DNA of 64,000 nucleotides from Pseudomonas fragi. GTDB lineage: Bacteria; Pseudomonadota; Gammaproteobacteria; Pseudomonadales; Pseudomonadaceae. The stretch lies in contig NZ_CP104861.1 of the NCBI RefSeq assembly GCF_025426255.1, positions 3,100,001-3,164,000 of the forward strand, read 5' to 3'. How positions within the stretch are numbered: position 1 is the first letter of the stretch; each line of letters starts with the position of its first letter. Shown piece by piece: positions 46,512 to 55,201 of this stretch. Under the pieces are notes generated by a model. The model was not told the origin of the DNA. It worked only from the letters and a program-made list of their open reading frames with translations, and made no database searches. The position numbers and the translations under genes are program-made.

Positions 46512-46594
46512 GGCCTGAACGGGCAGCCACCGGGGAGGCATTGGTTCCCCGGTGGCAAACGCCCGGCAAATGATTCAGGGAAGGAGTTTGCGAC

Positions 46595-47266
46595 GTGATT
46601 TTGATTGAACACATTCTGGGCAACGCCAAGAAAGACCCGCACTGGAAGCAAAAGCTGGAAGCCGCCAACGTCGACCTGCTGGTGCTGGACCAGCGTGAGG
46701 CGCAGAAAAGCCGCTGCCGGCGCACCAGCCTCGGCGGGCTGGATCTGGGTATCTCGCTGGAGCGCAATGTCGTGCTGTCCGACGGCGATGTGCTGCTATG
46801 GGATGAAGCCACCAACACCGCGGTCGTGGTGCAACTGAACCTGAGAGACGTGATGGTGATCGATCTCAAGGAACTGAAACAACAGCCTCTGGACGTACTG
46901 ATCAAAACCAGCTTTGAACTGGGCCATGCCCTGGGTAACCAGCACTGGAAAGCCGTTACCAAACACAATGAGGTCTACATCCCGCTTACCGTCGAAACCA
47001 AAATGATGGATTCGGTGATGCGCACTCACGGTTTTCAACACCTGCCGTACGCCTTTATAGGCGGCGCTGAGATTCTGCCCCTGCTCACCACTTCCGAAGC
47101 GCGCCTGCTGTTTGGCGGTGCCGAAGAAACCGACACCCACGTTCACGTGGCCAGCCCGCAAGACAAGCTGGAGGCCGCGGCCCTGAAAATTCAAGGCCTG
47201 CACAGCCACGACTCACACAGTCATAGCCACGATGACGGCCATACGTTTCACAGCCATAAGCACTGA
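46595..47266 (+). CDS. ureE: Urease accessory nickel chaperone
   Basis: This 223-residue nickel donor has the UreE core, with metal-site histidines in [11 protein letters not shown], and ends in a tail with nine histidines in the last 21 residues (from [10 protein letters not shown]). UreE dimers bind nickel and hand it to UreG. The length exceeds that of typical UreE (about 150-170). The GTG start follows AAGGAG. Confidence 0.95.
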   Translation: MILIEHILGNAKKDPHWKQKLEAANVDLLVLDQREAQKSRCRRTSLGGLDLGISLERNVVLSDGDVLLWDEATNTAVVVQLNLRDVMVIDLKELKQQPLDVLIKTSFELGHALGNQHWKAVTKHNEVYIPLTVETKMMDSVMRTHGFQHLPYAFIGGAEILPLLTTSEARLLFGGAEETDTHVHVASPQDKLEAAALKIQGLHSHDSHSHSHDDGHTFHSHKH

Positions 47267-47287
47267 ACCCGGCAAGAAGGCGCATAG

Positions 47288-47974
47288 ATGAACGCATCAG
47301 ATCTAATTCGCATCATGCAGTTTGGCGATTCCGTATTGCCAGTGGGTGCCTTTTCGTTCTCGAACGGCGTGGAGTCCGCCATTCAGAAAGGCATCGTTCA
47401 CGATGTCGCGACCCTCAAAGGCTTTGTTCTCACCGCGCTAAAACAAGCGGCCAGTTGTGACGGCATGGGCGTCGTCGCGGCGCACCGGGCCGCCGTTGCC
47501 GATGATCGCGACGGTATTTTGCGCGCCGACTGGGCGGTCAATAACCGCAAGCTCAACGAAGAAAGCCGCTTGATGGCCACGCGCATGGGCAAAAAACTGG
47601 CCGAAATGTCGATCCATGTCGTCGAAAAACCCTTGGTGCGCTGGTGGCTGGAGCAGATCAAGGCGGGTAACGCTGCGGGCACCTACCCCGTCACCCAGGC
47701 AGTGGTGATGTCGACCCAGGGCATTGGCGCCCGCGAAGTGGTGGTGATGCACCAGTACGGTGTCGCCATGACCATTCTTAGCGCTGCCATGCGCCTGATG
47801 CGGGTCACACACTTGGACACCCAGCACATCCTGTTCGAACTCAATCACGACATTGAAGCCTTCTGCGACATCGCCGAAATCGGCGATATCGAGCAGATGT
47901 CCTCCTATGTACCGATCGTCGATGTGCTCGCCGCCGTACACGTGAAAGCGCATGTGCGGCTCTTCATGAACTGA
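47288..47974 (+). CDS. ureF: Urease accessory protein UreF
   Basis: This 228-residue helical protein, typical of UreF ([24 protein letters not shown]), gates the UreDFG activation complex on apo-urease. The spacing to ureE is 21 bases. Nothing odd was seen. Confidence 0.95.
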   Translation: MNASDLIRIMQFGDSVLPVGAFSFSNGVESAIQKGIVHDVATLKGFVLTALKQAASCDGMGVVAAHRAAVADDRDGILRADWAVNNRKLNEESRLMATRMGKKLAEMSIHVVEKPLVRWWLEQIKAGNAAGTYPVTQAVVMSTQGIGAREVVVMHQYGVAMTILSAAMRLMRVTHLDTQHILFELNHDIEAFCDIAEIGDIEQMSSYVPIVDVLAAVHVKAHVRLFMN

Positions 47975-48041
47975 CACCCGATGGCCTGCGTTGACCTGTG
48001 TCGACGCTCAATCAGCTTCCCTATTTGTTAAGGAATAAACC

Positions 48042-48689
48042 GTGAAAAAGATTACTCGTATTGGTATTGGCGGCCCGGTCGGTTCAGGTAAAACCGCGAT
48101 CATCGAAGTGATCACCCCGATCCTTATCAACCGTGGCTACAAGCCGCTGATCATCACCAACGACATCGTCACCACCGAAGACGCCAAGCAAGTCAAACGC
48201 ACCCTCAAGGGGATTCTCGACGAAGACAAGATTCTCGGCGTCGAGACCGGTGCTTGCCCGCACACTGCTGTGCGTGAAGACCCGAGCATGAATATTGCAG
48301 CCGTCGAGGAAATGGAAGAAAAGTTCCCCGACAGCGACCTGATCATGATTGAAAGTGGCGGCGACAACCTGACCCTGACCTTTAGCCCCGCCCTGGCTGA
48401 CTTCTATATCTACGTGATCGACGTGGCAGAAGGCGAAAAAATCCCGCGCAAGAACGGCCCGGGTCTGGTGCAGGCAGATATTCTGATCATCAACAAAATT
48501 GACCTCGCACCTTATGTGGGCGCCAGCCTGGATGTAATGGAAAGCGACACCAAAGTGGTGCGCGGCAACCGTCCGTATATTCTCACCAACTGCAAGACCG
48601 GCCAGGGCATCGAGGAGCTGGTGGACATGATCGAGCACATGTTCCTGTTCGCCCAGAAACCGGCAGTCAAGAGCGAGGTCACTGCATGA
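48042..48689 (+). CDS. ureG: Urease accessory GTPase
   Basis: This 215-residue GTPase powers nickel insertion. The P-loop [12 protein letters not shown] starts near residue 7. Metal-binding CPH is seen in [14 protein letters not shown], and the guanine-specific NKID in [10 protein letters not shown]. The four-base overlap with ureD ensures coupled translation. Confidence 0.97.
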   Translation: MKKITRIGIGGPVGSGKTAIIEVITPILINRGYKPLIITNDIVTTEDAKQVKRTLKGILDEDKILGVETGACPHTAVREDPSMNIAAVEEMEEKFPDSDLIMIESGGDNLTLTFSPALADFYIYVIDVAEGEKIPRKNGPGLVQADILIINKIDLAPYVGASLDVMESDTKVVRGNRPYILTNCKTGQGIEELVDMIEHMFLFAQKPAVKSEVTA

Positions 48690-49648
48690 CAGCGCTGAGC
48701 CAAATCGTGAACAACCCGTCACGGCTTCGCGCTCACTCACTCGGTAATGCTGCGCCGGAGCTGGCGCAGTACCAGGACGAGCCGCCGCAAATGCACAGCG
48801 GTGCTGCGGGCAAAAGCGGCTACCTGCGACTGGGTTTTGAGAAACGCGGCAATCGCAGCATCCTGGCTGATATGGAGCGGCGTGTACCGTCGCTGGTGCA
48901 GCGGGCACTGTATTGGGATGAAGAAATGCCCGAGCTGCCTTGCGTCACCATGATTTCAACCTCGGGCTGCGTGTTGCAGGGCGACCGCTTGGCCACAGAC
49001 GTTAATGTGGGGGTGGGTGCCTGCGGGCATGTCACCACCCAGTCTGCGACCAAAGTGCATTCGATGAATGCCAACTATGCCTCGCAAATCCAGCACTTTC
49101 GGGTCGAAGAAGACGGCTATCTGGAGTTTATGCCCGACCCGCTGATCCCCCATCGCAATGCGCGATTCATCACCGACACCCGGATAAAGATCCACCCCAC
49201 GGCGACAGCGATCTACTGCGAAATTCTGATGTCGGGGCGCAAGTACCACCATGTGGATGAGCGCTTCGGGTTTGACGTGTACTCCTCACGAGTGAGCGCC
49301 GAGAACCTTGAAGGCCGCGAGCTGTTTGTCGAGAAGTACATTCTTGAGCCGAAGAAGGAGAGCCTGGACGCCGTCGGCGTGATGCAAACCTTCGACGTGT
49401 TTGGCAACGTGGTGTTGCTCACACCCAAGGAGCATCACGACAGGATTGTGGCGCGTATCCCGGCGCTCTTCGACATGACGGCAGGCTTGGCCAGCGGCGT
49501 CACTCGCCTGCCCAACGATTGCGGCCTGATCTTCAAGGTGCTGGGCAATGACAGTGGCGAGGTCAAGGCGCAAATCCGCGAGTTCTGGAAAGTCGCACGC
49601 GAAGAGATCCTGAGCATAACGCTGCAACCGCAGTTTCTTTGGCGATAG
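48686..49648 (+). CDS. ureD: Urease accessory protein UreD/UreH
   Basis: This 320-residue scaffold binds apo-urease and links UreF/UreG to it. Conserved parts include [23 protein letters not shown] and [20 protein letters not shown]. In this locus it follows ureG. In most Pseudomonas the ureD gene is the first of the cluster. The ATG overlaps the ureG stop (ATGA). Confidence 0.93.
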   Translation: MTALSQIVNNPSRLRAHSLGNAAPELAQYQDEPPQMHSGAAGKSGYLRLGFEKRGNRSILADMERRVPSLVQRALYWDEEMPELPCVTMISTSGCVLQGDRLATDVNVGVGACGHVTTQSATKVHSMNANYASQIQHFRVEEDGYLEFMPDPLIPHRNARFITDTRIKIHPTATAIYCEILMSGRKYHHVDERFGFDVYSSRVSAENLEGRELFVEKYILEPKKESLDAVGVMQTFDVFGNVVLLTPKEHHDRIVARIPALFDMTAGLASGVTRLPNDCGLIFKVLGNDSGEVKAQIREFWKVAREEILSITLQPQFLWR

Positions 49649-49657
49649 TAGAAAACC

Positions 49658-49804
49658 TGTAGCAGCTGTCGCAGGAACGAGGCTGCGTCCGAGGACAGAG
49701 TCCTCGTAAACCCGGTGGACGCGGTGTATCTGAAAGACCGGGCTGCATGACTTTACGACGGCTTCGCCGCCGAACGCAGCCTCGTTCCTTCGGCAGCTGC
49801 TACA
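49658..49804. repeat. Dispersed inverted-repeat element, copy 5, inside the urease locus
   Basis: The left arm from TGTAGCAGCTGTCGCAGGAAC and the right arm ending GTTCCTTCGGCAGCTGCTAC enclose about 80 bases, including TTACGACGGCTTCGCCGCCG, which is shared with copy 4. It separates ureD from the urea-channel gene within a single-direction cluster, so transcription of the transport genes may be partly uncoupled. Confidence 0.85.
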
Positions 49805-49843
49805 CAAGCGGTTCCGGCAAAGTACACAAAAGGGAGAGTCATC

Positions 49844-50824
49844 ATGCAAGCGGCTTCCAAATGGTCAAAAATAGCGGATGGCAACGTCGTCCTTGAGTTT
49901 ATCGACGTCACCCTGCGCGGCTGCGCTCAAGTCATGTTCCAGAACAACCCTCTGACCGGACTGCTGTTTTTTGCCGCGATCTTTGTTGGAGCCTTTGCCG
50001 AGGGGCTTCCTGCCGTAGCCTTCGGCAGTGTATTAGGCACCGCGGTGGCAACCTTTACCGGCATACACCTCAAGGACCGCAAATCCTGGAAGGCCGGTCT
50101 GTACGGCTATAACGGCTGCCTGGTCGGTGTCGCCTTGCCGACCTTTCTCGAGGCCACGCCAATTCTGTGGCTGTGCATCATTCTGGGCAGCGTGGTCTCG
50201 GTGATCGTCACCATTTGCATCGCCGACATTCTGAAAACCTGGAAAGTCGCCGCCCTGACCGCCCCCTTCGTACTGGTCACCTGGACCATGTTCCTGGCCA
50301 GCTACGCCTTCGGCGGCATGAACATCACCACCTTGCCGGTGCCCAACCTGCCCCATGACCTGATCGCGCATAACAGCAACCTGTTCGACGGCATTCATTG
50401 GCTCGATGGCACCTTCTATGGCATCTCCGAAGTGTTTCTGTTCAGCAGTGTGATCGGCAGCGTGTTGCTGCTGGCGGGACTGGCGGTGTCATCGTTGTGG
50501 GCGGCGGTTTTTGCCTTCTGCGGTTCGCTGTTGGCGATTCTTGTGGCCACAGTGTTGCAGGCAGAACACTCCAGTATCAACAACGGACTCTACGCATTCA
50601 GCGCCGTGCTGACCGCTATCGCCCTGGGTTCAACCTTCAACAAGCCCAGTTGGCGCGTACTGATCTACACCCTGATCGGGGTGATTTTCACTGTCTTTGT
50701 GCAGGGGGCCTTGAATACAGTACTGGCCCCGGTTGGAATCCCGACCCTGACCATGCCGTTTGTGCTGGCCTCCTGGCTGTTCCTGGTGCCCAACAAAGAC
50801 GTGATGCCGGCCCACCGCCAATAA
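49844..50824 (+). CDS. Urea channel (UT family)
   Basis: This 326-residue membrane channel is of the eukaryotic-like UT family, also found in Yersinia (Yut) and Brucella (UreT). About ten segments are seen. The family motif NNPLTGLLFF occurs near the start, and the internal repeat is marked by GYNGCLVGVALPTFL and NGLYAFSAVLTAIALGS. It lets urea diffuse in for the adjacent urease. GGGAGAG lies ahead of the ATG. Confidence 0.92.
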   Translation: MQAASKWSKIADGNVVLEFIDVTLRGCAQVMFQNNPLTGLLFFAAIFVGAFAEGLPAVAFGSVLGTAVATFTGIHLKDRKSWKAGLYGYNGCLVGVALPTFLEATPILWLCIILGSVVSVIVTICIADILKTWKVAALTAPFVLVTWTMFLASYAFGGMNITTLPVPNLPHDLIAHNSNLFDGIHWLDGTFYGISEVFLFSSVIGSVLLLAGLAVSSLWAAVFAFCGSLLAILVATVLQAEHSSINNGLYAFSAVLTAIALGSTFNKPSWRVLIYTLIGVIFTVFVQGALNTVLAPVGIPTLTMPFVLASWLFLVPNKDVMPAHRQ

Positions 50825-50852
50825 CTTTCGATCCTTTTGCCGGAGTTCTTCC

Positions 50853-51911
50853 ATGAGCGCGATTGCCCTCCCCCTGACGAATGCCGAACCGGTGAACACC
50901 ACACGGCGTGCCATTTATCTACTGACCGGTTTGATCGTGGCCAACCTCCTCGCGTGGGCTTGGGCTTTTATCGAGTTCGGCAGTAATCCGGTGTTGATGG
51001 GCACAGCTTTGCTGGCGTACAGCTTCGGCTTGCGTCACGCCGTGGATGCGGACCATATTGCGGCCATCGACAACGTGACGCGCAAGTTGATGCAACAGGG
51101 CAAACGACCGATTGCCGTGGGCACCTGGTTCTCCTTGGGACACTCCACCATTGTGGTGCTGGCGTCTTTCGCAATTGCGGCCACCGCGATGGCCTTCAAA
51201 GACGATATGGAGTGGTTCCATGAAACCGGCGGCCTGATTGGTACGCTGGTGTCATCGGTGTTCTTGCTGCTGTTCGGCTTGCTCAACCTGGTAATCCTGA
51301 TATCGGTGTACAAGAAGTTCAGACAGGTAAAGGCCGGACACACCCTGGCCCCCGAAGAGCTGGACCTGATCGTCACCAACAAGGGTGGCCTGATGGCACG
51401 GATCTTTGGCCGGGTGTTCAACCTGGTCAATAAAAGCTGGCATATGTACCCGGTGGGCTTTCTGTTCGGCCTGGGGTTCGACACCGCTACCGAGATCGGC
51501 CTGCTGGGCATCAGCGCCACCAGCGCCTCGCACGGCATCAGCCTGTGGTCGATCATGGTGTTCCCGGTGCTGTTCGCAGTGGGCATGGCCCTGATCGATT
51601 CACTGGACAACTTCGTGATGATTGGCGCCTACGGCTGGGCCTTCTCCAAGCCAGTGCGCAAGCTTTACTACAACATCACCATCACTGCCGCCTCGGTAGT
51701 GGTCGCGCTGTTTATCGGCGGCGTCGAAGCGCTGGGGTTGATTGCCGACAAACTTCAACTAACCGGCGGGATATGGACGCCAATCAACGCAATAAGTGAA
51801 AACTTCGGCGAAATTGGCTACTGGATCATCGGCATGTTTGTGCTGTGCTGGCTAATTTCTGCCGTTAACTACTACCTGCGCGGCTATGACCAATTGCCCG
51901 CCAATACCTGA
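50853..51911 (+). CDS. nixA: Nickel/cobalt permease of the NiCoT (NixA/HoxN) family
   Basis: This 352-residue high-affinity nickel importer has about eight membrane segments. The signature RHAVDADHI lies at 61-69 in helix II, with LGHSTIVV in helix III and the GFDTATEIGLL segment later. It lies 28 bases after the urea-channel gene and provides nickel for UreC maturation. Together they complete a self-contained urease module. Confidence 0.95.
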   Translation: MSAIALPLTNAEPVNTTRRAIYLLTGLIVANLLAWAWAFIEFGSNPVLMGTALLAYSFGLRHAVDADHIAAIDNVTRKLMQQGKRPIAVGTWFSLGHSTIVVLASFAIAATAMAFKDDMEWFHETGGLIGTLVSSVFLLLFGLLNLVILISVYKKFRQVKAGHTLAPEELDLIVTNKGGLMARIFGRVFNLVNKSWHMYPVGFLFGLGFDTATEIGLLGISATSASHGISLWSIMVFPVLFAVGMALIDSLDNFVMIGAYGWAFSKPVRKLYYNITITAASVVVALFIGGVEALGLIADKLQLTGGIWTPINAISENFGEIGYWIIGMFVLCWLISAVNYYLRGYDQLPANT

Positions 51912-52001
51912 TGCAGGCTCAAGCACGCGGGATCGTATCTGGCAGTCGAAAAAACCTGACCTACACTCCCATCACCCCTTAACAGACGCGTCGTAGGTGC
52001 C

Positions 52002-53177
52002 ATGACTTTATTACAGGACGTAAGAAATCGGATCTCCTTTGCCTATGGGGTCGCCTTGTTGGTGGCAATCAATGGCTTTCTATTATTTTTGCCGGTGTTG
52101 CAACGTGGCGTCGCCCACGCCAATTCTATCTCTGGCTCATTCGATACCTGGAAGGAGGCATTAAGCTTTTTAGCCCTGCTGGAAATCCCCGGGTTTGTGG
52201 TGGGGTTTGTCCTGCTGCTGATGTCACTGGGGCTATTGATCAGGTCGCGCATCAGCTGGTTCTTCGCCTTGCTGCTGTTGGTGGCCACCGTCTGTGTTGA
52301 TTTTTTCATCCTTAAAAAACCCGACGGCGTTACCTTCTACTCACTGTTCACCATTGCCGTTCTGGCCTTTTATTGGCGCCGATTCGACCACTACAGCCTG
52401 GCCACGGGCAGCTTCTTCGCGGTGGTCAGCATCGCCTCACTAATTGTCTACAGCACCCTGGGCACGCTCTACATCGGTGACGGCTTTGCACCGCCAGTAA
52501 CTGACCTCCCGTCAGCGTTCTACTTTGCCATAGTGGTGATGTCGACCGTGGGCTTTGGCGACATCGTCCCGCATAGCACCGATGCACGGTTTTTCACCCT
52601 GACGGTGATCATCCTGGGCATCACCATCTTCGCGATTTCGGTGGCGTCCATTGCCGGCCCGCTGATCAGCAACAACATCCAACGAATCGTTAAAGGCAGG
52701 ATTACCCACATGGCCCGTAAAAATCACTACATCCTCGTTGGCGTCGGCTCCCTTGCCCAAAACGTCTACAAAGGCCTGACTGATCGTGGCGAGCACGTCA
52801 CCGTGGTGTGTGCCACCGGTAGTCAGCACGATCTGCCGGAAAAGGCAGACATCATCGAAGGTGACCCCTCGGCAGCTTCGACCCTGACACTGGCAGGCGC
52901 AGCGCAGGCCAAGTACATCGTGACCCTGTGCGACAGCGACGCCGAAAACGTGTTCACCATTCTGGCAGCCAAGGAAGTGGCCGGGGACGATACCCAAATC
53001 ATCGCCTTGGTCAACGAAACCCGAAACATGCCCAAGGTCAAACGCGTCAACCCGACCATGGTGCTGTCGTTGCCGTTGCTTGGCAGTGAGTTGCTGGTGC
53101 GTACCCTTCAGGGAGATGAAATCAACAACGACCTGATCACCGAAATGTTCTTCGGCAAGCGCACTTCGCTGGCGTAA
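52002..53177 (+). CDS. Voltage-gated potassium channel, Kch-like
   Basis: This 391-residue channel has six membrane segments, the selectivity filter TVGFGD at 182-187, and a cytoplasmic RCK (TrkA_N) domain from about 240 (NHYILVGVGSLAQNV; EGDPSAASTLTLAGA). It lacks strong arginine repeats in segment 4. As in E. coli Kch, an internal ATG precedes the RCK domain (ITHMARKNHY) and might produce a soluble RCK fragment. It is not part of the urease operon. Confidence 0.9.
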   Translation: MTLLQDVRNRISFAYGVALLVAINGFLLFLPVLQRGVAHANSISGSFDTWKEALSFLALLEIPGFVVGFVLLLMSLGLLIRSRISWFFALLLLVATVCVDFFILKKPDGVTFYSLFTIAVLAFYWRRFDHYSLATGSFFAVVSIASLIVYSTLGTLYIGDGFAPPVTDLPSAFYFAIVVMSTVGFGDIVPHSTDARFFTLTVIILGITIFAISVASIAGPLISNNIQRIVKGRITHMARKNHYILVGVGSLAQNVYKGLTDRGEHVTVVCATGSQHDLPEKADIIEGDPSAASTLTLAGAAQAKYIVTLCDSDAENVFTILAAKEVAGDDTQIIALVNETRNMPKVKRVNPTMVLSLPLLGSELLVRTLQGDEINNDLITEMFFGKRTSLA

Positions 53178-53191
53178 ACAGGAGCGGTGTT

Positions 53192-53246
53192 CTGTGGGAG
53201 CGAGCCTGCTCGCGAAGTTCATTCGCGAGCAGGCTCGCTCCCACAG
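53192..53246. repeat. Perfect REP palindrome between kch and fluoride exporters
   Basis: Two 25-base perfectly complementary arms (53192-53216, 53222-53246; starting CTGTGGGAGCGAGCCTGCTC) flank the loop GTTCA. This is a REP doublet at a convergent junction and probably a bidirectional transcript end. Confidence 0.92.
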
Positions 53247-53265
53247 TTGAGGGCTTTATCATGTT

Positions 53266-53664
53266 TTATTGCGAGGTATCGGGGGCAGGCGTGCCCCTGG
53301 CCCCGGCCAACAAACCCAGCTCAACCGCTGCAAAGCCAATCACCAGACTGATCACCAGATAGCAGATGGAGACAAATACACCGGCTGGGTCTTTCATCAT
53401 TTCAACCGCGCCGAATACGAAGCTCGAAAACGTGGACAGCCCGCCCATGATCCCGGTGCCGACCATCACGTGTACGTACTGATTGATCCGGTTGCTTTTA
53501 AACAGTGACGTAGCCACCCCCAGAAGGAACGCCGCGACGATATTGGCAACAAAGATATCCATTGGAAAACCATCGGCCAGACGCGGCACCGACAGCATCA
53601 CAAACTCGCGGCACATGGCGCCAAACGCGCCACCGACAAACACCAGAATGATCATATTCAGCAT
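53266..53664 (-). CDS. crcB: CrcB/FluC fluoride exporter, subunit 2
   Basis: This is a 132-residue four-helix membrane protein. Family motifs are [15 protein letters not shown], the Gxx[10 protein letters not shown] segment (residues 73-82 or so), and N/F-box residues. Two unequal FluC genes in tandem generally form a heterodimeric dual-topology fluoride channel. It lies 16 bases after the first copy. Confidence 0.9.
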   Translation of the reverse strand: MLNMIILVFVGGAFGAMCREFVMLSVPRLADGFPMDIFVANIVAAFLLGVATSLFKSNRINQYVHVMVGTGIMGGLSTFSSFVFGAVEMMKDPAGVFVSICYLVISLVIGFAAVELGLLAGARGTPAPDTSQ

Positions 53665-53680
53665 CTTGTGTACTCCTGTG

Positions 53681-54061
53681 TCAGCGCGCCAGCCAGGCGC
53701 CGAATGCGGCGGCGGCCAGGCCGAGCAGTACCGAGACGATCAAATAACCTGCCGCCCAGGCCCGATCCTTGGCCTTGGCCAGCTTGGAAGCGTCCAGCTG
53801 CATACTGCTGAACGTGGTGTAGCCACCCAGAATGCCGGTGAGCACCGCAGCGCTCAAAAAATCGCCATAGCGGTCGCGCCAGTCCACGGTAAACAGAATG
53901 CTCAAATAGCCGATCACAAAGGCACCGCTAACGTTGATCAAAAACGTGCCCAGCGGTAAGCCCCCCTTGTAAAACTGCCCGACACGCAACCCGACCCACC
54001 AGCGCAACAGCGAGCCCAAACCGCCTCCCAGCCCAACCCAAAACACATCCAGCGCAGTCAT
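53681..54061 (-). CDS. crcB: CrcB/FluC fluoride exporter, subunit 1
   Basis: This 126-residue partner has [32 protein letters not shown] and [14 protein letters not shown], the fluoride-lining motifs. Upstream bases 54062-54130 show no convincing fluoride riboswitch. The start ATG at 54061 has GAGAGGGA upstream. Confidence 0.9.
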   Translation of the reverse strand: MTALDVFWVGLGGGLGSLLRWWVGLRVGQFYKGGLPLGTFLINVSGAFVIGYLSILFTVDWRDRYGDFLSAAVLTGILGGYTTFSSMQLDASKLAKAKDRAWAAGYLIVSVLLGLAAAAFGAWLAR

Positions 54062-54240
54062 GAAAATCCCTCTCGTGCCTGTTGGTTAGTCGAGGGAACT
54101 CTAGTTGATAAAATCCGCGAGGGGCATCTTAGCCAATGCGAAAGTGTTGGCCCCAGTCGCCTCGAATTGCGGTGCAACACAAAAATTGGCTCTGGTCGCA
54201 TACGGCTAAACACCTTCGCAAGCTCATATTTGCTTAAGCT

Positions 54241-54420
54241 TTCAAACCGGTGTTCTTGGGATTGGCGAGGTATTTGAGCAGCAGGGTCGTATTCAACATT
54301 TAAGGTAACGACTATCGGCTGGTTGTAGCTGTGGCCTATCGCTACAGCGCCATTTATATCAAGTTCGTCGGTACTCACAACCAGTACGACGTCATTGATG
54401 CCAACACCGTTGAACCATGA
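54241..54420 (+). pseudogene. higB: higB toxin remnant with in-frame stop
   Basis: The frame that ends at 54420, overlapping the higA ATG by four bases, encodes RVVFNI, then TAA at 54301-54303, then GNDYRLVVAVAYRY and IKFVGTHNQYDVIDANTVEP. HigB toxins have VFNIKGNxYRLVV at this point, so TAA replaces the lysine codon AAA. Upstream of 54241 the frame is also broken, and only weak HigB likeness appears in another frame. The toxin is probably dead. Confidence 0.7.
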
Positions 54421-54785
54421 ACATTCGTCCAATCCGCACCGAGCAGGACTACAAGGATGCACTGAAGTCCGTTTCACCATTTTTCGACAATGAGCCGCAG
54501 CCAGATACTCCAGAAGGTGACTACCTTGAGGTAGTGATCACCCTGATCGAAGCCTATGAAGCAAGGCACTTCCCAATTGACCTTCCCAACCCGGTCGATT
54601 CCATACGCTTCAGGATGGAGCCATCCGGGCTATCACCTGCTGACCTTGTGCCTGCTATTGGTCGGCAGAATCGGGTATATAAAGTGCTAAATGGCAAGAG
54701 AGCCTTGACGCTTCCAATGATTTGGAAGCTGCATGAGATGTTTGGAATTCCCGCGGAGAGCCTGATCAGGCCCGTGAAATCATAG
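54417..54785 (+). CDS. higA: HigA-type antitoxin
   Basis: This is a 122-residue antitoxin with C-terminal helix-turn-helix (SGLSPADLVPAIGRQNRVYKVLNGKRALTLPMIWKLHEMFGIPAESL). The N-terminal part is acidic and binds the toxin in functional pairs. It overlaps the higB remnant by four bases and so keeps the normal operon form although its toxin is mutated. It may still act as a repressor or as a cross-neutraliser. Confidence 0.88.
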   Translation: MNIRPIRTEQDYKDALKSVSPFFDNEPQPDTPEGDYLEVVITLIEAYEARHFPIDLPNPVDSIRFRMEPSGLSPADLVPAIGRQNRVYKVLNGKRALTLPMIWKLHEMFGIPAESLIRPVKS

Positions 54786-54886
54786 CTGTCTGATTTTTAC
54801 GCAGCCTTCGCCAGTGGCTACCACTCATGTGGCGGTGACACACTCGACGGCAGGCAAAATCATGGCAGCGGCTGAAAAGGAGTACC

Positions 54887-55201
54887 ATGCGCTCCGGTTT
54901 CGCCCTCCACCATGGACCCCCTATGTTTCCCAACGCTGAACGCTACAACCACTCCACCGAATACGCCAACAAACTGGTCGACCGTATCGGTCAGACCCCA
55001 GCCTGGATTGCCCTGCGCATCGGCGTGACCGAAAAACGCATGCGCTACATCCTCGCGGGTTCACGCACGATCAAGGGTGATACCACCGAGATCATCATGA
55101 GCTACGCCGAACAGTTCTGCCTGGAGTGCCTGGCCGCCGAAGCCAAGGCCGCCAAAGACCGCGCCAAATCCAAAGCAACAACCCCGGCCAGCGACGCTTA
55201 A
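54887..55201 (+). CDS. Small helix-turn-helix-like protein
   Basis: This is a 104-residue protein. The middle ([29 protein letters not shown]) looks like an Xre-type helix-turn-helix, followed by an Ala/Lys-rich tail. AAGGAG precedes the ATG at 54887. A second start at 54923 is possible. It converges with polB, whose stop overlaps its last bases. The function is unknown. Confidence 0.65.
   Translation: MRSGFALHHGPPMFPNAERYNHSTEYANKLVDRIGQTPAWIALRIGVTEKRMRYILAGSRTIKGDTTEIIMSYAEQFCLECLAAEAKAAKDRAKSKATTPASDA

Noticed and set aside
44940..46541. A 533-codon minus-strand frame opposite ureC
   Set aside because: It mirrors ureC and carries no domain of its own.
54062..54135. Possible fluoride riboswitch upstream of crcB
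   Set aside because: The minus-strand sequence before the first exporter gene lacks the conserved GGNGAUG core and pairing of the crcB motif.
54058..54480. A 140-codon minus-strand frame upstream of the fluoride exporter
   Set aside because: It is the reverse of the higB remnant and the start of higA. It has no recognisable protein features, and the plus strand explains the region.
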